Source: Datura wrightii
Taxonomy: Eukaryota > Streptophyta > Magnoliopsida > Solanales > Solanaceae
Length of the DNA: 64,000 nucleotides
Direction: 5' to 3'
Assembly (NCBI GenBank): GCA_035772735.1
Contig: JASDFA010000003.1
Location: 55,672,501 to 55,736,500, forward strand
The position numbers and the translations under genes are program-made. The notes below the pieces were generated by a model. The model saw only the letters and a program-made list of their open reading frames with translations. It did not search any database and was not told the DNA's origin. Below, piece by piece: positions 42,786-54,206 of this stretch. How positions within the stretch are numbered: the stretch's first letter is position 1; every line of letters starts with the position of its first letter.

Positions 42786-44692
42786 GCAGGGAGTTTCACC
42801 ACCCAAAATTTTGTGCTTTGTATTTTTGTGAACACTGGGGACAGTGTTCGATTTAAGTGTGGGGTGGGGAGTAGTTAGGTGCTGGGTCATAGGCTCTAAA
42901 TCTGCTGTATATTCTTCCTTGATGTTTATGTATGTCTGTGCTTTCCCTGTTGTTGTGAACTGATTTGTGAATGATGTGTATATATTTGTTTGTGGCTAAT
43001 GATGTGTGTTTTTAAAAAGTTATGGTTGCCTTTGTAAATATTTTGTAAATTTTGTAAATATTTTTTTCTCTATCGATATGATCGATATTTTTCAAAATTT
43101 TTGCGAAAAAATGTTGCACTTATCAACATATTTTGTAAATATTTTTTTCATCGAAATGATCGATGTGTTGCAAAAATTTTGAAGTTTTATTTTTGGGTTT
43201 CTCGGAGTTTGTTTTCGGTTCTTTTACCGAGAATAGTCCCATTGAACCGATGTCATAGTTAGTGAACATTCCCTATGATGGATGGATGACAACCGTCTTA
43301 AGGGAAATGTAGTCGATAGGAGTAGATGTTTTGTTTTTAGTTTCTTTGGTGGATTGCATCAATAAACTGTAGTTGCTTATGGTTGCTAAAATTTTGTTGC
43401 GTGTGTAATTGATGTTCGAAATGTGAAAGTGATTCGTTTGAAAGCATGTAATTGTGTAAATATGTTGAGTTACCTAGGCTATAGAATTTGGTTCATTATG
43501 ATTGAGGCTTAATCTTGAATTCATGTAATTGACTAATTAAAGAGTCTGTGAATGCATCTTGATTTGAGCATGTGCATGAAGTGTGAGTGAGGTTTTGCTA
43601 TTCCATGTCATTGTGAATTGTCTAGAACTTGCCTGGCGTGTATACAAAGAGAAATGAAGGAGGTGTAGTGTCGGAAAGGATGTAGGCATTTCTTTGTTTT
43701 AACCGTTAGTTGCCATTGTTTTCTTGTCAAATTCTACCTTTTTATATGTTGTATACCCTAGTCAACCCGTTGAGCCTTTAGCCGATTTCTTTCTTTTGTC
43801 CAGAATTGTATGAACTAAGCTTTATTCCTTCTTTTCATTAGCCTTAAAGTCTATAAGAAGCTCTTAAGCGCTTACAAAGAACAGAAAATTGTTTCCCAAA
43901 GTGTTAAAGAGTGAAAAGAGTGAAAAGAAAAGAAAAGCAAAGTGAGGAAAGAAAATATGATGTTGAAGAGGAACTAGTTGTAATTAAATGAAATTGAGGG
44001 TACATGAAAACCTTCCGTTTGGGGTCAAGTGTGCCTGATGAAATGGGCTGTATGAAAGTAAACCAGCATGAATGGGAGAATAAGAGAAAAGAGAGGAACA
44101 ATGTCCATGAGTCGATGGGAATGAGTTGAAAAGGCGCTTAAGGATGCTAGCGACTATTATTGGCTAATCCAATATATATATACTAGATCCATAGCCCAGT
44201 TACAACCCATTAAAAGTCTTATTTGATCCTACACTGCATTTCTTTATATTAGTGGAGTAATACACTAAGGGAAAGCCTATGGGTCATGACATGATGCATG
44301 TGAATTCTTTTGGGAGAGAGAGTGAAATTAATTTTTATATGCCCCTACTTGCATGTTTGTGTGCTGCACGAGCATAAAAGGGGAAGTTTCTCTCGAGTTG
44401 TGAGGGTACATGCTTGATGAAAGATTGATTTTCGTGTCGGATTTCTTGATTAGTTGATTTGCATGAGTTTGCCGATATCAAGAATCAATTCTTAAAAGTC
44501 TAGGAAGCCTCGATGTATTAAGGTCATTGTCTTGTACGACCAAGCATGTTTTCTTGATGATTTGCAAAAATCGAATAATCGGTATGACCGTAACGTAAAT
44601 GGTTGCACCATAGTGACAAAGGTTGAGATGTGATGTGCATGATTTGTGTATGTGTTGTTCGAGGACGAACAAGGATTTAAGTGTGGGGTAAG
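42786..44692 (+). other. Element D 3' non-coding region with polypurine-like tract
   Basis: It contains AACACTGGGGACAGTG and TTAAGTGTGGGGTGGGG right after ORF2 (about 42832-42870), a TCTCGG...CCGAGA potential hairpin (about 43199-43233), and the block ATGATGGATGGATGACAACC (about 43274-43293). It ends GATTTAAGTGTGGGGTAAG directly before the 3' LTR, which is the likely polypurine tract (44680-44692). No gene is evident. Confidence 0.65.
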
Positions 44693-46159
44693 TGATCTTG
44701 GGCAGATTTATAGGCCCAAGTGATACTCAAACGTATCATTTTTACCTTGTTTGTTGTGCAATGTGTATATAATATCATGTATTTGGTAATAAAATGCGAA
44801 TTTATACTAACCAACATGATTAGCATTTGTTTTGCAGGATAATGTGATTTTTAAGAGCTAAAATGCGTGTTGGAACTATGTCGGAGTTGGACTTGGATGC
44901 GAGCGTGGAAAAGACCTCGGATGGCATATTTTACACTGGCTCCGCGATGGTGTCGTGCCACGCTGCCATTGCGGTAGCACATTGCCTGGAGAGGAAATTA
45001 ATTGGCAGATTCCAGTGAGGCCTCGCGACAGCTCCGTGGCACGGAGACAGGCCTCCGTGATGGCCTCCGTTCCACGTTGAGGCTAATTATCCGGACCATG
45101 CAATTTCCAGAGAGGGTCCGCGTCCACGCCGTGTCACAGAGGCTGTGCTCCGCGTTGTCCTCCGTGACACGTTGCTTGTTATTCCGGGAAAAATTTCCCA
45201 CTAGTATAAATAGCACACTTAGGTTATTTTTAAAGGAGAGTTTTTTAGTTTTAGTTTTTTTTAGCCTGAGTTCAGAAGTGGGAGCAGGAACGTGGTTTTG
45301 TGGCAGTTGAAGAATAGAAAAGATAAGAGTTTTCTTCTCTTCCCTTCTTCTTTCCTTCAATTGTATGCATGATTCACACTCATTCTAGGATGATTAATCC
45401 AAGAATGAGTGGCTAATTCCTTTCTTGCTGAGGTTTTGAACTTGTGTAATGAATGTTGGTAATAATTGATATGGTTTCTTCTTCTTCTTGCATGTTGTTC
45501 TATTAATTCTTGTGCTTATTACATTCTTGATTGGCCACCATTAATGTATATCTAAAAAGTCCAATTTCACTCGAGAGAGCATGAAATTGGAAAGTTGTGA
45601 ATTAATAGGGTATTGTTCTTAACTTGATTTGGGAAAATTGGGTTTTGATGTGCTTTCTTGATAGAAATATACTTGAAAGCCGTATTAGTCAATTTAGGAA
45701 CCGGAATTGTAGTGTTAGGTCATAAATTGCATTTGATCACAGAAATGTAGACGAATGGTTTATGAATCTAAAGTGAAATTAAATACGGAAGTTTTAATTT
45801 CTAGGCAAACGTTCTTGGCTAGCAATATGAAGAAGAAGATGACCAAATTATCATGATTATCAAGTTCATTACTCGTTCTTAACCTTGGCATGTGCATATC
45901 CATTGTCTAAACTCAACGTAAATAGTAGTTATTAATTTTAGTAGATAATTAGTTTAGAAACAAAACTCACTCAAATCTTGGTTGGATTGTTGTTAACATA
46001 GTTAGAAATAGAATAGAGATATAGTAAACTAGGCAGTTTTGCATATCTAGAGCAGCCTCCTTGGATCGATACTTGGCTACTTAGCCACTTTATTACTTGT
46101 TTGACCACGTACACTTGCGTGTCGGTGTATAATATATACCGAGCAGCAGAGAGCGAGCA
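44693..46159 (+). repeat. Element D 3' LTR (1467 bp)
   Basis: Nearly identical to 36217-37673. It differs by a ~10 bp insertion near 44764 and scattered substitutions; the terminal inverted repeat has one mismatch (AGGCCCAAG). Followed by GGGAC. Confidence 0.9.
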
Positions 46160-46164
46160 GGGAC

Positions 46165-46962
46165 AATCCCCCAGGTAACTTTAAAGTCTAATTAAAAGAA
46201 ATTAACAGAAAATAAATATCGTCCTCGAAAGATGAGGACTCACCAAAAGTTGTTGCTGGTATCGTCTGAAGGAATCTACTGATGATGATGGGGCTAAGAA
46301 CCTGGGTCTGTATCATGATACAATACAACATAAAAGATTTGTGTCAGTACTTTGAATGTACTACGTAAGCGAGAGATATAATAAACATGGAAGATCAAGT
46401 AGCTAAATTGAGATGACATGAAATGACCAACTTAAATACTGAAAACTGAACAACTGAAATATAACTACTATGGTCAATAATGACCCTAGCTTGTGGTCAT
46501 AGACATGTCCTGAATCTGAGATACTGATCTGAGCTAAACTGATCTGAACTGAAACTAAGCTGAATTGAAACTGTAGTGACTAGTGGGAGAGTCTATAACC
46601 GACATATAACCACATGAGATAGACATGGAGTTTCATGTATATGCCCAATCGATAGGACCCGATATACCTTGCCAGGGTATAAAGGCATCAACTGGGTGAT
46701 CACAAATCTGGGGCCATAGGGCTAATAAAATAACATACCGTGGCAATGTAGTTCTAGAAATCTAGGTGCACCGAAATTCTGGTCCGCTCGGAGCTAAGTC
46801 CTACTCCCATTGTATAGTCTTTATTTGACTACAAAGTTGATAGCACGAAACTGGGGTCCAAGACTAAATCAGAGATACTTATCTAGAAGAACCCTGAGAG
46901 TCTTATCGAACCGGATTCTGTAACTGGTGTTCTAAGACTGGTCAGAGCTGCTTATTTGGAAG
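46165..46962 (-). repeat. Element F 3' LTR, segment 2
   Basis: Aligns with 59485-60292 (CTAAAGTCTAA, CCTTGCCAGGGTATAAAGGC). It lies between the target duplications of D (GGGAC) and E (GGAAG). Confidence 0.85.
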
Positions 46963-47212
46963 TGATCTTGGGCAAATTTATATTCCCAAGTGATACTCAA
47001 AGGTGTCATTTTAGCCTTGTTTATCTATCAATGTCTATACATTCTCATGTGATTGATAATAAAATGTGAATTTATACTAACCAACATGATTAGCGTTGTT
47101 TTGCAGGTGAAATATAATTTTGGGAAGCTAAAATGCGTGTTGGGAGAGATTGGGGTTGGACTCAGATGTCAACAAGGAAAAATGCAAAATTTGGCCTGTG
47201 GTGGAACAGCAA

Positions 47213-47377
47213 CGTGTCACGGAGGCAGTGCTCCGCGATACACACCGTGTCACGGAGGCAGTGCTCCGCGATACACAACGTGTCACGAAGGCAGTGCTCC
47301 ACGATACACACCGTGTCATGGAGGCAGTGCTCCGCGATACACAACGTGTCACGGAGGCAGTGCTCTGCGATACACTC
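47213..47377 (+). repeat. 33-bp tandem repeat, 5 units, in E 5' LTR
   Basis: Units start CGTGTCACGGAGGCAGTG at 47213, 47246, 47279, 47312 and 47345. A partial sixth (CGTGACACG) follows. Each unit contains CGGAGGCAGTGCTCCG, an imperfect palindrome. Because 33 is a multiple of 3, several frames stay open across the array; these are not genes. Confidence 0.9.
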
Positions 47378-47418
47378 CGTGACACGTTGCTTGTTATTCC
47401 GGGAAAAATTCCCACCAG

Positions 47419-47426
47419 TATAAATA
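47419..47426 (+). promoter_or_regulatory. TATA box in E 5' LTR
   Basis: TATAAATA in CCAGTATAAATAGAACAC, 42 bp after the tandem repeat. The copy in the 3' LTR is at 51848-51855. Confidence 0.7.
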
Positions 47427-48337
47427 GAACACTTAGGTTCATTTTTAATATTCTGACTTGGTGGAGCAAGAACGTGGGTTACAGGCAGTTGAGGGGACGA
47501 AATTATCAGGGTTTTTCTCTATCTCCTTCTTCTTGAATTCAATTGCTTGCATGTTTAACACTCATTTAACGATGGTTAATCCACAAATGAGTGGCTAATT
47601 CCTCTTCTTGCTGAGGTTAAGAACAATTGTATTGAAATGTGATTGTTGATCAATTTGGTTGTTCATCTTTTCTTCCATGGTTGTTCTATTGATTCTTGTT
47701 CTTACTGCATTAATGTGTGGCCTATATTAATGTACATCTAAAAAGTCCGGTTTCACTCGAGAGAGCAAGAAATTGGAAAGTTGTGAATCAATAGGATATG
47801 ATCTTTTCTTGGTTTGGGAAAATTGAGAATTGATTTACCTTCAGGATAGAAATATACCTGAAGGTCGTATTAGTCAATTAAGGAACCGGGTTTGTATGGC
47901 TAGAACATGAATTTCGTTTAATCATAGAAATGTAGGTGGACGGTTCATGGTTCTTAAGTTGGGTTAAATACGAGAGTTTTAATCCATTGGCAATAGTTCT
48001 TGACTAGCAACTAGAGGAAAAGTTAACCAAATTATATCAATAATTTATTTCCTTACATGTTCGTTTAACCTCAGCATGCTCACATTCATAGTTCAGACTC
48101 AAATTATATAATCTTTGTAGACTTAGGATAAAATTAGAAATTAAAATATATCAAACTCTTCGTTGCACTGTTGTCTTCATTTTTAGAATCAATACAGTAA
48201 CACTTAAGTAATTTGTTACCTCATCCCAGTCCCTGTGGGATCGATACTTGGCTTACTTAAGCCACTTTACTACTTGTTCGACCACGTGCACTTGCGTGTA
48301 GTTATACACCCATATAACAAACAGCCGAACAAGTTTT

Positions 48338-48355
48338 TGGCGCCGTTGCCGGGGA
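48338..48355 (+). other. Primer-binding site of element E (tRNA-Asp)
   Basis: TGGCGCCGTTGCCGGGGA, 6 nt after the LTR end, identical to that of D. Confidence 0.9.
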
Positions 48356-48475
48356 CTAGCAATTGGTGAATTTTTCTTAAGTGTTAATTTACTATATTTT
48401 TTTCTTAGTGTTGACAACTTGGTCTTAGTGTTTGTTTTAATTCTTTTATATTTTTGTTCGGATACCATTATTGAC

Positions 48476-49411
48476 ATGACATCGTGGAATACAAATGGTT
48501 TAAATGGTGGATACTCATATTCTAGAGAATCTTGTCTGAATTGCGGAGGACACCACTCGTGGCAACACTATAACACGTGCAATATATGTGGTGGTCAACA
48601 TGGCCATTGGGATGGCTGTCCGAATGCATATTCCCCTCCCCTAAGCCCCTACTATGATCCTTCTGTTGTTTTTTCTGAATATAGGCATGCTGAAAATGAG
48701 GACTTGGGACGCCAAGCTCAAATAGAAGACATGCTGAAACAACTCTTGGAGCAATCAGAAGCAATGAAGGAGGCGATGGCAGTATTGAGAATTCAGCAAG
48801 AAGAGAATGTAGAGGCTCTAGAAAGGATGAGCGTCAGAGTCACGGAGATGATTGCTGAGGCTGAAGCTTGTGATAAATTGCACGTAACAGTTTTAGCCGA
48901 TATTCAAGAGGAAGACAAGGGTGAATTTTTGGATGAAGCCCAACAATTAGAATCTCTTGAGTGTCCCCGTGATGGGCTCACACTTATGGAAAATCCATTC
49001 ATGGAAGAAGAGATAGAGTATCCCCCATTTGACATTAATGGAGAGGTAGATGTCGATGCTGAGAAGGTGTTTACAAGTAAAGAGGTCAAGCACAATGCAG
49101 TTTCAGAGTTGAGGTTTATTGGACCACACTCGAAGCATTTTTCGACATTAAGTTTGGTTGACAACATAGAAATAGAGTCTTCCAAGCTTATAGAGAAATG
49201 TCTAGAGGAGGACCAAGCCCACTATATTTTGAAATTTGCTAACTCGGAGAGACAAAATGACTTCGCTTACTTGAGGGCCAATAGGTTCAAAAGGCAACAT
49301 CTACTGCTTGGTCCTTACAATTTTTCACCACCACCCCTGGAGCATAAGAGGAAATTAGAGAAGAAATTAGGGGTGAGATTCATATCCTCAAGGTGGAGGA
49401 AAAAGCGGTGA
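48476..49411 (+). CDS. Element E ORF: Cys/His-motif protein, 311 residues
   Basis: ATG at 48476 (MTSWNTNGLNGGYS) is the first ATG in an open frame that extends upstream without one. Residues ~20-50 hold two Cys/His motifs, CLNCGGHH followed by a Cys, and CNICGGQHGHWDGC. They resemble zinc knuckles but with non-standard spacing. A glutamine/glutamate-rich, probably coiled-coil segment follows (LKQLLEQSEAMKEAMAVL). The C-terminal half is acidic, then basic at the very end (RWRKKR). There is no protease, capsid signature or FYANW motif. It may be a shortened, diverged gag keeping the nucleic-acid-binding part, or a captured host sequence; I cannot decide. It is intact and occupies the gag position. 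Confidence 0.65.
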   Translation: MTSWNTNGLNGGYSYSRESCLNCGGHHSWQHYNTCNICGGQHGHWDGCPNAYSPPLSPYYDPSVVFSEYRHAENEDLGRQAQIEDMLKQLLEQSEAMKEAMAVLRIQQEENVEALERMSVRVTEMIAEAEACDKLHVTVLADIQEEDKGEFLDEAQQLESLECPRDGLTLMENPFMEEEIEYPPFDINGEVDVDAEKVFTSKEVKHNAVSELRFIGPHSKHFSTLSLVDNIEIESSKLIEKCLEEDQAHYILKFANSERQNDFAYLRANRFKRQHLLLGPYNFSPPPLEHKRKLEKKLGVRFISSRWRKKR

Positions 49412-49450
49412 AACTGGATACGTCGTGCTGCGACGTAAAATTAGGTGATG

Positions 49451-49468
49451 CTTGGGAGGCAACCCAAG
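49451..49468 (+). other. AGGCAA-loop hairpin in element E, compensated stem
   Basis: CTTGGG, AGGCAA, CCCAAG, starting 40 nt after the ORF stop. Compared with CACGGG/CCCGTG in C and D, the outer stem bases differ on both sides and still pair. Confidence 0.7.
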
Positions 49469-51357
49469 GGTACCATGGGTACCATTTTAATTTCTTGCAT
49501 TTAAGTTGATTTTATTTATTTTTCATCTTGTGTTGTTTTGGTGGAAAGTTAAGCACAGATGGAGGGGAAGTCTGAGTACCCGTGGAGGAGGAAGCTAACA
49601 AGCATGGAAGAGAAAAAGTGTGGGGTCGAACACCCACTTGTGCAAAGTTGAAGAAAGGCATGCTGTTAGCTAAGCCGAAAGGCCTCAGGGAGTATTTCTC
49701 ACCCTCTTTAAATGTTAAGTTGATGTTATGGGGACATAGCATTATTCAAGTGTGGGATGAGGAAAATTTTAAAATTTTTGTGCTTAACGATTTTTGGTGA
49801 ATGTAATGCTTATTAGAAATATTTGAAAAAAAAAATTTTGTGAGTCAAGCATGACTTCATCACCCGTTGGTTTTTCTTTTCGGTCCTTTTCCGACGGGGG
49901 GTCTTTGAACCGAAGAATAAAAAATTTTCTTTGTCTGTATATAATGTTTTTAGTCATAGTTAGAGATAGTTTCCAACGATGGATGGATGACGACCGTCTT
50001 GAGGAAAATTAGTCAGTAGGTTGGTTTTTGAACCCGTAGCTAATTGATGGCTTGATATTCTTGTTATGTGCTATAAATGATTGTAAGATGCAAGTATGTT
50101 TAGTGTTGAAGCATGCAAGGGGTATACCTATGTTTGAGACACCTAGGCTCTTGAATTTGACTTGATATGATTGAAGCTTAATTTTGAATTCTTGTGATTA
50201 GCTGAGTTAAGAGTCTGCGGAATGTGTCTTGAATTGAGCATGTGCTGTAAGTGTAAGTTTTTCGAATATTCTGTGCTATTGTGGAATGTCTAGAACTTGC
50301 CTGGTGTGTATATAAAACGAAATGAAGGATGTGAATTGTAGGAGATGATTTAGGCATTTATTTGAATGAACATAAATGTTATCCCTCACTTTACCTACCT
50401 TGAATATTTAATCCTAGTTAGCCCCATTGAGCCTTGAGCCTATTCTTTGATAGCTACGACATAAGCTTAATCCTTTTTCTTTCATTAGCCTTGAATTTGA
50501 TCCAAAACTCCTAAGCGCTTAAGTGAAAAAATTCCAAAGAATGAGGGAGTGAGAAGCGTGAAAAAGAAGGAAAAGTAGAAGTTGTGACAGTTGAGAAAAG
50601 GACAAAGGTGCACTTGTGTAAAAATGGTTAATTATTAGTAGGGAGTAAGAAAATAAATGAATGGAAAAAAAATTGCTTAAGTACTCCTTACTACTAAGCT
50701 GAGTGTGCTTAAAGAAATGGTAACAAGAAGAGAAAATTCAGGATTGAAAAGAATGAGGGTGAAGTAAGGGAAGAGATATCCTTAATGAAGGTTGAAGTTA
50801 TTAAAAGTGCTTGGGAGAAGATAGTCACTATTACTTGCCAGAATAGTACCTACCCGTCCCTTAGCTTACATTACAACCCATTAAGTCCTACTTGATCATA
50901 CGTTCAAACATCCTTAAATTAGTGGAGTAAAACACTAAGGGCAAGCTTATGGGTCATTACATGATGCATGTGAATTCTTTGTGAGAGTGAGCGTAATTCT
51001 ATTCATTTACCCATACATGTTGTGATTTAAAAATTTGCGTGTGAAAAGGGGTAACTCTCTTGTTGTGAGGGCACATGTTTAATGAAGGATATAATTCATG
51101 TTGGATTTCTTGATCAGAAGATTTGCATGAGTTTGCTAAGATAGAGAGTCAATTCTTGATGTTAGGAAGTCTTAACATAATTGTATTCCATTTCAATGAT
51201 TAAATCGTGCATGCTCTATTTTTAGCTTGCTATCTTAAACAGTCATTGTAGTTGTAGCTTGAATTGTCTTGCTAAAATTAGCTATGTGTAAGTCTTCATG
51301 TGCATGAGATGTAAAAGGTTTGTTCGAGGACGAACAAGACTTTAAGTGTGGGGTAAG
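49469..51357 (+). other. Element E 3' non-coding region
   Basis: Holds AAAAAGTGTGGGGTCG (about 49613), a TTCGG...CCGA potential hairpin (about 49879-49896), the block GATGGATGGATGACGACCGT (about 49978-49997), and a tail alignable to C and D. It ends CTTTAAGTGTGGGGTAAG before the 3' LTR. An open stretch at 49582-49800 has no ATG at its start and no recognisable motif; I do not call it a gene. Confidence 0.6.
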
Positions 51358-52761
51358 TGATCTTGGGCAAATTTATATGCCCAAGTGATACTCAAAGATG
51401 TCATTTTAGCCTTGTTTATCTATCAATGTTTATACATTCTCATGTGATTGATAATAAAATATGAATTTATACTAACCAACATGATTAGCATTGTTTTGCA
51501 GGTGAAATATAATTTTGGGAAGCTAAAATGCGTGTTGGGAGAGATTGGGGTTGGACTCGGATGTCAACAAGGAAAAAATGCAAAATTTGGCCTGTGGTGG
51601 AACAGCAACGTGTCACGGAGGCAGTGCTCCGCAATACACACCGTGTCACGGAGGCAGTGCTCCGCGATACACAACGTGTCACGGAGGCAGTGCTCCGCGA
51701 TACACAACGTGTCATGGAGGCAGTGCTCCGCGATACACAACGTGTCACGGAGGCAGTGCTCCGCGATACACAACGTGTCACGGAGGCAGTGCTCCGCGAT
51801 ACACAACGTGACACATTGCTTGTTATTCCGGGAAAAATTCCCACCAGTATAAATAGAACACTTAGGTTCATTTTTAATATTCTGACTTGGTGGAGAAAGA
51901 ACGTGGGTTACAGGCAGTTGAGGGGATGAAATTATCAGGGTTTTTCTCTATCTCCTTCTTCTTGAATTCAATTGCTTGCATGTTTAACACTCATTTAACG
52001 ATGGTTAATCCACAAATGAGTGGCTAATTCCTCTTCTTGCTGAGGTTAAGAATAATTGTATTGAAATGTGATTGTTGATCAATTTGGTTGTTCATCTTTT
52101 CTTCCATGGTTGTTCTATTGATTCTTGTTCTTACTGCATTAATGTGTGGCCTATATTAATGTACATCTAAAAAGTCCGGTTTCACTCGAGAGAGCAAGAA
52201 ATTGGAAAGTTGTGAATCAATAGGATATGATCTTTTCTTGGTTTGGGAAAATTGAGAATTGATTTACCTTCAGGATAGAAATATACCTGAAGGTCGTATT
52301 AGTCAATTAAGGAACCGGGTTTGTATGGCTAGAACATGAATTTCGTTTAATCATAGAAATGTAGGTGGACGGTTCATGGTTCTTAAGTTTGGGTTAAATA
52401 CGAGAGTTTTAATCCATTGGCAATAGTTCTTGACTAGCAACCAGAGGAAAAGTTAACCAAATTATATCGATAATTTATTTCTTTACATGTTCGTTTAACC
52501 TCAGCATGCTCACATTCATAGTTCAGACTCAGATTATATAATCTTTGTAGACTTAGGATAAAATTAGAAATTAAAATATATCAAACTCTTCGTTGCACTG
52601 TTGTCTTCATTTTTAGAATCAATACAGTAACACTTAAGTAATTTGTTACCTCATCCCAGTCCCTGTGGGATCGATACTTGGCTTACTTAAGCCACTTTAC
52701 TACTTGTTCGACCACGTGCACTTGCGTGTAGTTATACACCCATATAACAAACAGCCGAACA
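51358..52761 (+). repeat. Element E 3' LTR (1404 bp)
   Basis: Same as the 5' LTR but with six 33-bp units (51609-51806) instead of five. Followed by GGAAG. Confidence 0.9.
51609..51806 (+). repeat. 33-bp tandem repeat, 6 units, in E 3' LTR
   Basis: Units start at 51609, 51642, 51675, 51708, 51741 and 51774. The one-unit difference accounts for 33 of the 35 bp by which the two LTRs differ. Confidence 0.9.
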
Positions 52762-52766
52762 GGAAG

Positions 52767-54192
52767 TGCCGTAGCCGTCTAAAGAACAAACTAATATTTG
52801 ATAACTGAAAACATATTTTGATAATTGATATTTGGGAGGCATTATTGACACCTCAATAAAAGACTATAGTCAAACTGATCAGCTGATATTCCTGAAAATA
52901 CTGGATATGTTAATATTCTGACTGAAAGTAGACTAGCATGAAACTGATTGAGATTTTCAATTGATATTAATAATATGGGAATCCCAACACTAATAGAATC
53001 AAGCAACATGAATAACCAATCAATTATGCAAGACTCTAATTTACTACATTCAAGAGATAGGGATAGAATCATCTTTACAAGATCAAGTATCAACATGATC
53101 ACTAGGTAGCGGAAATATAGAAACAATTAACATGAACAATATCCCACATGATATAGATGGAATCTGGTTGAAAATTTATTCACATTCAAAAACTCAGGGC
53201 CAAGAATTGATAAGAAAAATTTAGATGGATTTTGGGGGCACAAGGGAAGGACAATTCCCTTACTAAATTCTCACATACCTGGTGCAGGATTCCTAAGAAA
53301 ATCCTTGAGAAATTCTAAGAAGATGAAGTTGAAACCCTTGTCCTGCTCTGTGCTTCCTGACCGAGATTCTACCTTCTGACTTCTGAGGGAATGAGAGGAA
53401 TAAAGTATAAACATTGATTACCCCTTTAAATCCCCTGAATATAACCCAAACCAACGTAATTTAGGGATTAGAAAGGTGAGAGGAATAAAGTATAAACATC
53501 GATTACCCCTCTAAATCCCCTGAATATAACCCAAACCAACGTACTTTAGGGATTAGAAAGGTGAGAAGTTACAAAAATGCCCCTGAAAAAAAATCTGAAA
53601 AACTGCCCGACGGGGACCAATGAGTCGTTGGTTGATACCACGACTCATTGGGACCAGTCGTTGGTCCTGGGCCTAAATATTGGTCTTACTGGAATGGGAC
53701 CACGGGAGGATACCAAGACTCATTGGGCTAACCAACTGGTCGTTGGTACCTCTCATTGTCACTGGTAGGTAAAATCTGGGCCCTAAGACAACTGCCAACA
53801 CAACGAATCATTGGTAGAACCAACGGGTCGTTGCATCCACTCATGGTCAACACTGTTCGGACCTGGGAATTTGTTACGGGTGGTAGCAACAGCTCACTGG
53901 TGGGAAACACGAGTTGTTGGTTCCACTCGTTGTTTCTGGGAGATGTCAGGTAGGCTTCTGAACTTGGGATGCAATGGATGATAGAACAGCTCGTTACTTC
54001 TTCAACCAAGTCGTCTTGTGCCTCGTTGGTTTTCGGAGGGAAATTCTGCTGAGCTGACAACAACTCAGACCACGACCTGTAAGAGGTGACCATGATCCAT
54101 TGCATGGATTGTTCTATGATAAAATTTTCTAGTTTCCCCTTGTTTTTCTTGCAAGATCTGAGTTTGGTCTGGGAAAGTTTTGGGGTGTTACA
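52767..54192 (-). repeat. Element F 3' LTR, segment 3
   Basis: Resumes F's LTR after element E and ends at 54192, where the minus strand reads TGTAACACCCCA. Positions 53600-53990 carry palindromes (ACGACTCATTGG, CCAATGAGTCGTTGG). It includes an 85-bp tandem duplication absent from the 5' LTR. Confidence 0.85.
53393..53562. repeat. 85-bp tandem duplication within F 3' LTR
   Basis: GAGAGGAATAAAGTATAAAC begins at 53393 and again at 53478, and the two 85-bp units differ at only a few positions. The F 5' LTR has one copy (about 60907-60990). This accounts for most of the length difference between the LTRs. Confidence 0.85.
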
Positions 54193-54206
54193 ATATCTCC
54201 CCCTTG
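54193..54206 (-). other. Polypurine tract of element F
   Basis: On the minus strand AAGGGGGAGATAT directly precedes TGTAACACC of the 3' LTR. Confidence 0.8.

Larger units (their letters stand above)
36217..46159 (+). mobile_element. Element D: complete Athila-like non-autonomous element
   Basis: Two LTRs (36217-37673 and 44693-46159) are flanked by GGGAC on both sides (36212-36216 and 46160-46164). The ~7 kb internal region holds a tRNA-Asp primer site, gag-pro, AGGCAA hairpin, inverted repeats, ORF2 and a long 3' non-coding region ending in a G-rich polypurine-like tract. There is no reverse transcriptase, RNase H or integrase homology in the internal region. It would need these enzymes from another element. 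It is inserted in the 3' LTR of F. Confidence 0.9.
46963..48331 (+). repeat. Element E 5' LTR (1369 bp)
   Basis: TGATCTTGGGCAA to GCCGAACA. It carries five copies of a 33-bp tandem repeat (47213-47377) and a TATA box at 47419-47426. Apart from repeat number it is almost identical to the 3' LTR. Confidence 0.9.
46963..52761 (+). mobile_element. Element E: short Athila-like non-autonomous element with a different ORF
   Basis: LTRs 46963-48331 and 51358-52761 are flanked by GGAAG (46958-46962 and 52762-52766). The internal region is only ~3.0 kb: tRNA-Asp primer site, one ORF with Cys/His motifs, AGGCAA hairpin, and a 3' non-coding region ending in AAGTGTGGGGTAAG. It lacks protease, RT, RNase H, integrase and ORF2. 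It shares LTR ends, LTR terminal hairpin, primer site and 3' blocks with C and D and so probably uses the same helper. Confidence 0.9.

Noticed and set aside
47213..47377. Possible CRISPR-like array
   Set aside because: Units are directly adjacent with no unique spacers, in a plant retrotransposon LTR. It is a plain tandem repeat.
47053..47536. Overlapping open frames across the E 5' LTR repeat (repeats of VTEAVLRDT-like text)
   Set aside because: They are produced by a 33-bp tandem repeat, a multiple of three, so several frames on both strands stay open. The same occurs at 51448-51929. They lie in LTRs, not genes.
49582..49800. 72-residue open frame after E's hairpin, possible ORF2 remnant
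   Set aside because: Its first codon is GTG, not ATG, it has no FYANW or other ORF2 block, and it is too short to judge.
53577..53953. Open frames in F's 3' LTR and their copies near 61055-61431
   Set aside because: They are caused by palindromic LTR repeats and are not conserved as frames between the two LTRs.
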